Shown here: piece after piece, positions 25,105-31,846 of the stretch
Layout of the letters: each line of letters starts with the position of its first letter
How positions within the stretch are numbered: the first letter of the stretch is position 1
Assembly (NCBI RefSeq): GCF_034927245.1
Contig: NZ_JAYFQK010000018.1
Location: forward strand, 62,001-126,000
From: Desulfitobacterium_A sp034927245
GTDB lineage: Bacteria > Bacillota > Desulfitobacteriia > Desulfitobacteriales > Desulfitobacteriaceae
Length of the DNA stretch: 64,000 nt
Reading direction: 5' to 3'
Notes under the pieces: model-generated
The model's database searches: none
What the model saw: the letters and a program-made list of their open reading frames with translations, nothing else
What the model was told of the DNA's origin: nothing
Position numbers and translations under genes: made by a program

Positions 25105-25410
25105 ATGCGTCTTTTGCGGAGTATGGATTTAGGCGGTGATAATCCTGAAAGCGTTGAAATGCGTTATGAAGACGAGAACATCTGGCTCACGCAAAAAATG
25201 CTTGCAACGCTATACAACGTAGAGGTTCATACTATAAACGAGCATATTTCTAAAATTTATACGGATGGCGAGCTTACACAGGAGGCAACTATTCGGAATT
25301 TCCGAATAGTTCAAACCGAAGGTTCGCGTCAGGTAAGCCACGAAGTTAAGCATTATGTCGAAGAAAATTTTAATAAAACCATCCCTGGAATAACACTATG
25401 GGCGAGTTAA
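25105..25410 (+). pseudogene. RhuM-family fragment (truncated)
   Basis: A 101-codon frame matching only the N-terminal part of RhuM/virulence-type proteins: VEMRYEDENIWLTQKMLATL, then HISKIYTDGEL and the GSRQVSHEVKHY region. Intact members continue for about 200 more residues after this point; here the frame runs into unrelated sequence and stops. It starts three bases after the ctp stop with no own ribosome binding site. It is best read as a remnant of a mobile gene. Confidence 0.75.
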
Positions 25411-25412
25411 AA

Positions 25413-25462
25413 GAGAGAGGCGCTATCCCTTTTGTGGGACAATGCCTCTCCTTTGTTTTTTC
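25413..25462 (+). terminator. Terminator after the ctp/RhuM remnant
   Basis: GAGAGGC (25415-25421) pairs with GCCTCTC (25444-25450), with TCCC/GGGA inside, and is followed by CTTTGTTTTTT. It probably ends the ftsEX-M23-ctp transcript. Confidence 0.75.
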
Positions 25463-25566
25463 CGTACCGTGCCTTTTGGAGGATATCTTTTTTTCGCATA
25501 AAAGGGGTGACCCTTCACCTTCCACCCGCATAAACTACGTCGAGCAGAAAAAAAGGGGGGAAGGAC

Positions 25567-26598
25567 ATGGTCCAGAAACCGGTTGTACGCCATTTTTTAG
25601 CTGAAGGAGTAACAAGCAGGGGTTACATATCACTTTTGCCGGATATGATGACGGAATGGGAACGCACTTATGTCCTTATGGGTGGACCGGGAACAGGAAA
25701 ATCGACGATGATCAAAATGATCGGCCTTGAACTTCTCGATCGCGGCTATGAAGTTGATTTTATACGCTCAGCACGCGATCCTGATTCGATGGCAGGGTTT
25801 AGTATTCGTCGGAATAACCTAGTCATGCTGGACCTTTATGAAATTGCCCCGTTAAAATGGCGCGCTCCCGGGATCATAGAGCGGTTTATCGATTTTACCC
25901 CGATGTGCGATTTAGCAAAGCTCGAACATTATCGATCCCGAATTTTAGAGCTTGAAGAAATAGAAAAGCATGCCCAAAAAGAAATAGGGATCTATTTAGC
26001 CGAGGAATTCGGTGAGAAAATGCGAGGAAAAATGCCTGCCGTCGCGGAGACAAAGAAACGGCCATGGCTGCCTGATATTTATTCAATATTAAATGATAAC
26101 GAGGGAAGAGACGGGACATGGGTTAAAGCCCAAAATGCGTTGCAAAAGCTTCAAAAAAGTAAGGTTACACCTTTCTTTCTTCATGGGCTGGATTGTGAAG
26201 GATGGCTGAATCTTGCGCCCCATTATTTAACCGATTTTGATCAGATTCATTTGGACGGAAAAGAAACATCGGAAGCCATGGATTGGATTCTCAGCGAGGC
26301 TGAGCAATTGGGCCAGATCATCGATATGGTTCTCCATCCTCTTTATCCGGAAGAAATCATCGGGATTGTATTTCCCCAGAGAAATCTTGCGATTTGGCAG
26401 GGGAAACCCGATGAATTAAAAGATCAAGGACTTGACCGTCCCTTTAGTGAATCCCTCAAAAAGACCTTAGTTCAGTATCAAAATACAAGGGATCTCTTGA
26501 AATCCATATATATGGAGGTCATTGATTTTTCCCAAGTGGACAGGTTAAGGGATGAGCTGCTCAATCAAATATTAAGGGATCTAGAGGATTTGCAGTAA
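25567..26598 (+). CDS. P-loop ATPase of unknown function (PRK06851-like)
   Basis: A 343-residue cytoplasmic protein with Walker A GGPGTGKST near residue 39. The opening pattern (VRHFLAEG then SRGYISLL, then a P-loop and DFIRSARDPDSM) resembles Firmicutes proteins known only as a conserved ATP-binding family with two halves; the second half here has no clear second P-loop. The centre is Lys/Glu-rich and helical. Function is unknown. GGGGGAAGG precedes the ATG. It stands alone, between a terminator and the promoter of the next gene pair. Confidence 0.7.
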   Translation: MVQKPVVRHFLAEGVTSRGYISLLPDMMTEWERTYVLMGGPGTGKSTMIKMIGLELLDRGYEVDFIRSARDPDSMAGFSIRRNNLVMLDLYEIAPLKWRAPGIIERFIDFTPMCDLAKLEHYRSRILELEEIEKHAQKEIGIYLAEEFGEKMRGKMPAVAETKKRPWLPDIYSILNDNEGRDGTWVKAQNALQKLQKSKVTPFFLHGLDCEGWLNLAPHYLTDFDQIHLDGKETSEAMDWILSEAEQLGQIIDMVLHPLYPEEIIGIVFPQRNLAIWQGKPDELKDQGLDRPFSESLKKTLVQYQNTRDLLKSIYMEVIDFSQVDRLRDELLNQILRDLEDLQ

Positions 26599-26605
26599 TG
26601 TCCAA

Positions 26606-26674
26606 ATGTAAAGACTATTTGACATCTGTTCATAACATGATATACTAAAGATGTAAAGAATGTTTTACATTCTT
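26606..26674 (+). promoter_or_regulatory. Promoter and palindromic operator of the XRE pair
   Basis: TTGACA (26619-26624), 16 bases, TATACT (26641-26646). Just downstream is the perfect inverted repeat AAGAATGT-TTT-ACATTCTT (26656-26674), which also contains ATGTAAA/TTTACAT. A related ATGTAAA...GACAT dyad (26606-26625) overlaps the -35. These are likely operators for the encoded XRE protein. Confidence 0.75.
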
Positions 26675-26688
26675 AAAGGAGTGATGTT

Positions 26689-26913
26689 ATGAAAGGTTTT
26701 AGAAAAATGGATGAAATGGAAAAATACATTTCATACAAAAGTGTGTTTTGGACTTATGCTTACATGGTTGCTTTTCTGGCGGTTTGGGTGGCGATTGACC
26801 TATTTAACAAGGTATCTGCCGGCATACCACTATTCCTGTTTGTAACACAAATGTTGGTTCAGACTTCGATTCGATTTGCTTTAGAAAAACGGATGGATGG
26901 AAAAGATGAATAA
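26689..26913 (+). CDS. Small two-TM membrane protein
   Basis: A 74-residue protein with two hydrophobic helices (about 19-40 and 43-65) joined by a short loop, and charged ends. It is preceded by AAAGGAG. Its stop overlaps the start of the downstream XRE regulator. Small two-TM proteins paired with a short XRE repressor are common in Firmicutes, but no function is established that I can name. It could be a membrane partner that modulates the regulator. Confidence 0.75.
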   Translation: MKGFRKMDEMEKYISYKSVFWTYAYMVAFLAVWVAIDLFNKVSAGIPLFLFVTQMLVQTSIRFALEKRMDGKDE

Positions 26914-27100
26914 TCGGATTAAGGAATTAAGAAAAGAAAAAAATATGACCCAAGAGGAATTAGCCCAAATATTATGTGTTACACGACAGACCATAAATGC
27001 CATAGAAAATAACAAGTATAATCCAACGCTTGAGCTTGCTCTTAAATTAGCAAAATTGTTTTGCGTTCATGTAGAAGAATTATTCATATTGGAAAATTAA
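26906..27100 (+). CDS. XRE-family transcriptional regulator
   Basis: A 64-residue protein consisting of a single helix-turn-helix: MTQEELAQILCVTRQTINAI is the recognition region, and CVHVEELFILEN closes the fold. The start is ATG 26906, overlapping the previous gene by eight bases (ATGAATAA); an in-frame ATG nine bases earlier is possible. It probably autorepresses through the palindromes upstream of the pair. Confidence 0.88.
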   Translation: MNNRIKELRKEKNMTQEELAQILCVTRQTINAIENNKYNPTLELALKLAKLFCVHVEELFILEN

Positions 27101-27180
27101 ATTCATGTAATAGCTACAGTATATAACTCTTACGTGATTGGAAAAGATAATAATTAAATCAGAGTTTACTAAATCAGTCT

Positions 27181-27519
27181 TTACTTGAATAAACGAGTTA
27201 AAACCATACTGATAAGGCTTAAGATAATTGCTCCCCAAAAGGCCGCGGAAAAGCTGAGAATTTGGAATCCGGGCACAAGGAAAGCAGTCAGGGATAACAT
27301 AAGAGCATTGATGACCAAGGTAAAAATACCGAGGGATAGAATCTGCAGAGGAAAGGTGAAGAATGAGAAGACCGGCCGAATCAAGGTATTGACAATTCCC
27401 CAAATCAAAGCGGCGATGATTGCCGTGAAGAAGCCTCCAAGATATAAACCCGGTATAACAGCAGCGGTAACAATTAAGGCTAGAGCATTAACTAATAACC
27501 GTGTTAAAAATCCACCCAT
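27181..27519 (-). CDS. Phage-holin-4-superfamily (YvlD-like) membrane protein
   Basis: A 112-residue protein with four membrane helices; NTLIRPVFSFFTFPLQILSL is the family hallmark. Despite the domain name, these are chromosomal membrane proteins; B. subtilis YvlD is linked to envelope stress. It is a single gene on the minus strand, divergent from the lipoprotein gene, with AAAGGGTG before its ATG. No other phage gene is near, so it is not evidence for a prophage. Confidence 0.88.
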   Translation of the reverse strand: MGGFLTRLLVNALALIVTAAVIPGLYLGGFFTAIIAALIWGIVNTLIRPVFSFFTFPLQILSLGIFTLVINALMLSLTAFLVPGFQILSFSAAFWGAIILSLISMVLTRLFK

Positions 27520-27601
27520 AAAAACACCCTTTCAATACGCATTTTTCAGGAAATTAGGGGAAAACTAAACAAGGATTCGAGCCTGGAAAGGAGCGTGTCC
27601 C

Positions 27602-29068
27602 ATGAAAAGAATTCTCCTAATAGGTATGGTTGTTGCTCTTAGTTTAACCATAACGGGCTGCAGTTTACAAGGCCTATTTGGGAAAAAGGATAAGTCGCAA
27701 AGCTCTTCGGGTAATGAGCAAAAGAAGGTCATTGCTGTGGCTTTGGACGAACAGGAGCCCAATAAGGCTCTAATCCTAAGCGGCATAGAGGACATGGCCA
27801 AAAAGGAAAATATCGAGCTTAAAGTCATTTCCCAGGGATCTGCGGGAGGGGCCCAAAAAGGCTCTTCGTCTGCGGAGAAAAGCACACAGGGAAGTGATTC
27901 CGGCGGAAGTTCGAAGGGCGAAAGCAGTAAGGATTCTTCATCCCAGTTAAAAGGGGCAAAAGTCCTTATTTATCAAGGTGGAAACCCTCAGCTTTTACAG
28001 AGCGTTGAGGAAAATCAAATTCAGGTCATTGCTCTAAATGAATTGCCGGAAGGGATTAAACCGGCGGGAATTATCTTGCCTGATCCTCAAGAGACCGGAA
28101 AATTGATGGCCGATTCAATTTTGAACAAAGTACCGGAAGGTCAGATTGTCGTGATGCAAGGAGATTCCGGCACAAGTACCTCACAGGTACAACTCGCGGC
28201 GATTAAGCAAAGCCTGGGCAAAAATCCTAAGCTGACAGTTCAAGTCCTGGCCAGCCCCGATGGGACAGAAGCGGTAGCCCAGAAGGGGTTGCTTGAGATA
28301 ATTCAGAAGAACCCGGATAAAGTGAAAGCGGTTATTGCCCAAAATGAAAAATTGGCGTCCCAAGCGGCACAAGTATTAAAAAGCCAACAATTAGAGAAAA
28401 AAGTACTCCTGGTCGGAGGACAAGCCAATCAGCAATCTCTGCAGCGGATTGCAAGCGAGACTCAAATTGCCGATATCGATACCTCACCCTATATCCAAGG
28501 AGTCAACGCTTTTCAGTGGGCCCAAAAAGTTGCGGCTAAAGAATCATTGAATATCGATGAATCGGTAACAGGGGATCAGGGTGAAGTCCCGGCAAAAATC
28601 ATCCCAGTCAAATCAGTAATGGCGGATAATTTAGCAGTCGTGCAAAAGAGTTATGCGAAAGCCGCGGAGAAGGCCGCGGCAGCCCCAAGCCAAAATCAGC
28701 AAAACCAAGGCGGTCAAAAGGACCAGAAAGACCAGAAGGACCAGAAGAATTCAAGCAATACAGGAAGCGATCAGGATAAAAAGAACAGTTCTCAGGGACA
28801 GAGCGGAAGCCAATCCTCAGGCGGACAGGTTCCTGGGGGGGCAACTAAAGTGACGGAGAAGATTCAAACCATTATTACGCGGGAATATCTCGATGATAAG
28901 GGGAAGGTTCTGGGTACGGAAAAAAGTTCCAGTGAGCAAAATCGGACCGTTCCTCCCGAAATGTTGAAACAGGAATCTCAGCAGAAAAGCCAGCAGGGTC
29001 AAGAGGGCCAGCAGAAAGGTCAACAAGGGCAGCAAGGATCAACAGGATCAGCGAAGTCAGCAAAATAA
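27602..29068 (+). CDS. Sugar-binding-like lipoprotein with Gln-rich tail
   Basis: A 488-residue lipoprotein with lipobox ITGC (Cys at residue 20). The body (about 45-350) is like type 1 periplasmic binding proteins: VIAVALDEQEPNKALILSG, VIALNELP, and IVVMQGDSGTSTSQVQLAAI. A Ser/Gly-rich insert lies at about 80-115. The C-terminus is low complexity, rich in Gln, Gly, Ser and Lys (about 355-488). No permease or ATPase is adjacent, so transport is uncertain; sensing or spore/envelope roles are alternatives. Confidence 0.78.
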   Translation: MKRILLIGMVVALSLTITGCSLQGLFGKKDKSQSSSGNEQKKVIAVALDEQEPNKALILSGIEDMAKKENIELKVISQGSAGGAQKGSSSAEKSTQGSDSGGSSKGESSKDSSSQLKGAKVLIYQGGNPQLLQSVEENQIQVIALNELPEGIKPAGIILPDPQETGKLMADSILNKVPEGQIVVMQGDSGTSTSQVQLAAIKQSLGKNPKLTVQVLASPDGTEAVAQKGLLEIIQKNPDKVKAVIAQNEKLASQAAQVLKSQQLEKKVLLVGGQANQQSLQRIASETQIADIDTSPYIQGVNAFQWAQKVAAKESLNIDESVTGDQGEVPAKIIPVKSVMADNLAVVQKSYAKAAEKAAAAPSQNQQNQGGQKDQKDQKDQKNSSNTGSDQDKKNSSQGQSGSQSSGGQVPGGATKVTEKIQTIITREYLDDKGKVLGTEKSSSEQNRTVPPEMLKQESQQKSQQGQEGQQKGQQGQQGSTGSAKSAK

Positions 29069-29079
29069 TAAGTCTGATC

Positions 29080-29119
29080 AGGAACCTCATATCTAAATTG
29101 ATATGGGGTTCCTTTTAGT
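29080..29119 (+). terminator. Terminator before uvrB
   Basis: AGGAACCTCATATC (29080-29093) pairs with GATATGGGGTTCCT (29100-29113) with one wobble, followed by TTT. A TATAAT at about 29121 may belong to the uvrB promoter, but no good -35 was seen. Confidence 0.85.
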
Positions 29120-29167
29120 GTTATAATCGTATTTAGAATAAATTTAAGGAAAAGGGGATCAGAGATT

Positions 29168-31243
29168 ATGGAGTTTCGTTTGCATGCTCCTTATCAGCCC
29201 TCCGGGGATCAGCCGCAAGCGATTGATGCACTGGTCGCCGGAGTATTAGAAGGAAAACGTCATCAAACCTTGCTGGGGGTAACCGGCTCGGGAAAAACGT
29301 TTACTATGGCTAATATTATTGAAAAAGTTCAAAAACCAACGCTTATCTTAGCGCATAATAAAACCTTGGCGGCTCAGCTTTACAGCGAGTTCAAGGAATT
29401 TTTTCCGGAGAATGCCGTCGAATATTTTGTCAGTTATTACGACTATTATCAACCGGAAGCGTATGTGCCTTCGAGTGATACCTATATTGAAAAAGATGCG
29501 TCGATCAATGATGAGATTGAAAAGCTACGCCACTCGGCTACGGCTTCTTTATTCGAGCGTAAAGATGTTATTGTGGTCTCAAGTGTGTCCTGCATTTACG
29601 GTTTAGGTTCTCCGGATGAGTATTATGATTTAGTCTTATCCTTAAGACAAGGACAGGAAATTGACCGCAATGCGATCTTGCGCAAGCTTATCTCAATCCA
29701 GTATGATCGTAACGATGTTGCCTTCCAGAGAGGGACCTTCCGCGTACGGGGGGATGTCGTGGAAATTTACCCCGCTTCATCTACAGAACGGGCGGTTCGG
29801 GTGGAAATGTTCGGCGATGAAATCGAGCATATTTATGAAGTGAACGTTCTGACAGGCGAGATTCTCGGGGAACGCCGTCACGTTTCGATCTTCCCAAATT
29901 CGCACTATGTAACTGATCAGGACAAGTTGGTGCTTGCTTGTGAAAATATTGAGGCGGAACTTGAGGATCGGCTTAAAGTATTAAAGGCCGAAAATAAATT
30001 ACTGGAAGCGCAGCGACTCGAACAGCGGACACGCTATGACCTTGAAATGCTCCGTGAAATGGGGTTCTGCAACGGAATTGAAAACTACTCCCGCCATATC
30101 ACCTTCCGCGAACCGGGAGATACACCATTTACCCTGATTCATTATTTCCCGAAGGATTTCTTATTCATGGTTGATGAGTCCCACGTGACACTGCCTCAAG
30201 TCCGCGGCATGTACGAAGGAGACCGATCACGCAAAACGACCCTGGTGGACTTTGGTTTCCGCTTGCCGTCAGCATTGGACAACCGTCCGCTTAAGTTTAA
30301 CGAGTTTGAACATTTGGTTCCTCAGCGGATTTATATTTCTGCGACCCCCGGTCCTTATGAATTGGAGCACTGTCCGGAAATGGTTGAACAGATTATTCGC
30401 CCGACAGGTCTGTTGGATCCCGAAATTTTTGTTCGTCCTTCAAAAGGCCAGATTGATGATTTATTGAATGAGATTCAGCTGCGGGTGGATCGGGATGAAC
30501 GGGTCCTGGTAACGACGCTGACTAAAAAAATGGCGGAAGACCTGACAGATTACATGAAAAATTTGAACCTTGCCGTCAAGTATCTTCATTCTGATATCAC
30601 AACTCTTGATCGGGTAGAGATTCTTCGTGAGCTGAGGCTTGGGAAAATTGATGTGGTTGTTGGGATTAACCTCCTCCGGGAAGGGCTGGACTTACCGGAA
30701 GTGTCCTTAGTGGCCATCCTTGATGCGGATAAGGAAGGATTCCTGCGTGCCGAACGCTCATTGATCCAGACTATTGGACGGGCTGCCCGCAATGTTAACG
30801 GGAAGGTTATAATGTATGCCGACCAAATCACGAAGTCAATGAAAATAGCCATTGACGAGACAAACCGCCGCCGGACGATTCAACAAGCCTATAATGAGGA
30901 GCACGGAATTATTCCGCAAACCATCCGCAAGAAAATCTATGATGTTCCGGAAGCGACCAAGGTTGCGGAGAAAAAAGCGGCCTACGGCAATAAGCTGCCC
31001 CCTGAAGAACTGACAAAGCTTCTTAAAAGCCTGGAACAAGAAATGCGCTTAGTGGCGAAAGATATGGACTTTGAGCGGGCAGCTGAAATTCGGGATGTGA
31101 TTATTGAACTCAAAGGTGAGGAAAATAAGTATAAGCATTCTGTTCAGGCCCGAGGCAAGAAACGGGAAAGCCGCGGAGCCCAATCGAGCACAGCCGGCAG
31201 TAAGAGGGGCAAGTCAAAGGCTGCATCTTTACGACAAAAATAA
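29168..31243 (+). CDS. uvrB: Excinuclease ABC subunit B
   Basis: The damage-verifying helicase-like subunit (691 residues) of nucleotide excision repair. Walker A is GVTGSGKTF. The beta-hairpin that clamps DNA is visible as YYDYYQPEAYVP, and the helicase motifs include TIGRAARNVNG. The C-terminal UVR motif (KLLKSLEQEMRLVAKDMDF) contacts UvrC or UvrA. The tail after about 650 is Lys/Arg-rich. No obvious LexA-type box was found in the upstream 100 bases. uvrA follows after one small gene. Confidence 0.97.
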   Translation: MEFRLHAPYQPSGDQPQAIDALVAGVLEGKRHQTLLGVTGSGKTFTMANIIEKVQKPTLILAHNKTLAAQLYSEFKEFFPENAVEYFVSYYDYYQPEAYVPSSDTYIEKDASINDEIEKLRHSATASLFERKDVIVVSSVSCIYGLGSPDEYYDLVLSLRQGQEIDRNAILRKLISIQYDRNDVAFQRGTFRVRGDVVEIYPASSTERAVRVEMFGDEIEHIYEVNVLTGEILGERRHVSIFPNSHYVTDQDKLVLACENIEAELEDRLKVLKAENKLLEAQRLEQRTRYDLEMLREMGFCNGIENYSRHITFREPGDTPFTLIHYFPKDFLFMVDESHVTLPQVRGMYEGDRSRKTTLVDFGFRLPSALDNRPLKFNEFEHLVPQRIYISATPGPYELEHCPEMVEQIIRPTGLLDPEIFVRPSKGQIDDLLNEIQLRVDRDERVLVTTLTKKMAEDLTDYMKNLNLAVKYLHSDITTLDRVEILRELRLGKIDVVVGINLLREGLDLPEVSLVAILDADKEGFLRAERSLIQTIGRAARNVNGKVIMYADQITKSMKIAIDETNRRRTIQQAYNEEHGIIPQTIRKKIYDVPEATKVAEKKAAYGNKLPPEELTKLLKSLEQEMRLVAKDMDFERAAEIRDVIIELKGEENKYKHSVQARGKKRESRGAQSSTAGSKRGKSKAASLRQK

Positions 31244-31355
31244 CGCATCTTCGCATCAAGTTACGATTACAGTATGCGAGACTCTTCGCAAGTAGTCATC
31301 AGGCTTGGGCATAACTGCTTGCAAAGCAAAATTATTACGAGAGCGAGGAAGATTA

Positions 31356-31829
31356 ATGTTTCATGAACTCCGCAGGCAAGACCGAAAAATGGGGGACAGC
31401 GATGTATTGGAACTTCTCCGCAAGGCGGAGTATGGTATCCTATCGACCGTTGATGCCGAAGGTTATCCTTATGGGGTGCCCCTGAGCTACATCTATAACG
31501 AAAAAGATCAGGTCCTATATTTTCATTGCGCACGGGAAGGGCACAAGTTAGATAATATCGCTTTTAATAACAAGGCTTCATTCTGCGTAGTCGGCGAAGC
31601 GCAAACTTTAGCCGATCGGTTTAGTGTTAAATTTCAAAGCGCTATTGCCGTAGGAGAGGTCTTTGAATCCGCTAAAGAGGAAAAGCAGGAGGCTCTTGTC
31701 GTTTTCCTCAAGAAATACTCGGCTGATTTCATGGAAAAGGGTTTAAAGTATTTAGCCGCTGACGAACCCAATTGCCGCGTTCTTAAATTTCAAATTGAAC
31801 ATTTAACTGGAAAGACAAGGGACAGTTAA
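31356..31829 (+). CDS. PNPOx-like flavin-binding protein (Nim-type)
   Basis: A 157-residue split-barrel protein of the pyridoxamine-phosphate-oxidase-like superfamily, closest to the NimA/nitroimidazole-reductase-like group: RRQDRKM, YGILSTVDAEGYPYGVPLSY and HCAREGHKLDNI are its usual pattern. It likely binds FMN; the substrate is unknown. The start is ATG 31356 behind GCGAGGA; an in-frame TTG start at 31305 is less convincing. It lies between uvrB and uvrA, 17 bases before uvrA, so it is probably cotranscribed with it. Confidence 0.85.
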   Translation: MFHELRRQDRKMGDSDVLELLRKAEYGILSTVDAEGYPYGVPLSYIYNEKDQVLYFHCAREGHKLDNIAFNNKASFCVVGEAQTLADRFSVKFQSAIAVGEVFESAKEEKQEALVVFLKKYSADFMEKGLKYLAADEPNCRVLKFQIEHLTGKTRDS

Positions 31830-31846
31830 TATTCGAAGGAGGATCT

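Noticed and set aside
27181..27519. Prophage signal from the holin-superfamily gene
   Set aside because: It is a YvlD-like chromosomal membrane protein and no phage genes or attachment sites are nearby.
28670..29068. Frameshift or assembly error suspected from Gln/Lys-rich tail of the lipoprotein
   Set aside because: The frame stays open with a stop just before a good terminator; it is ordinary low-complexity sequence.
29069..29167. LexA-type SOS box before uvrB
   Set aside because: The only GAAC/GTTC-like bases belong to the arms of the terminator and do not have SOS-box spacing.
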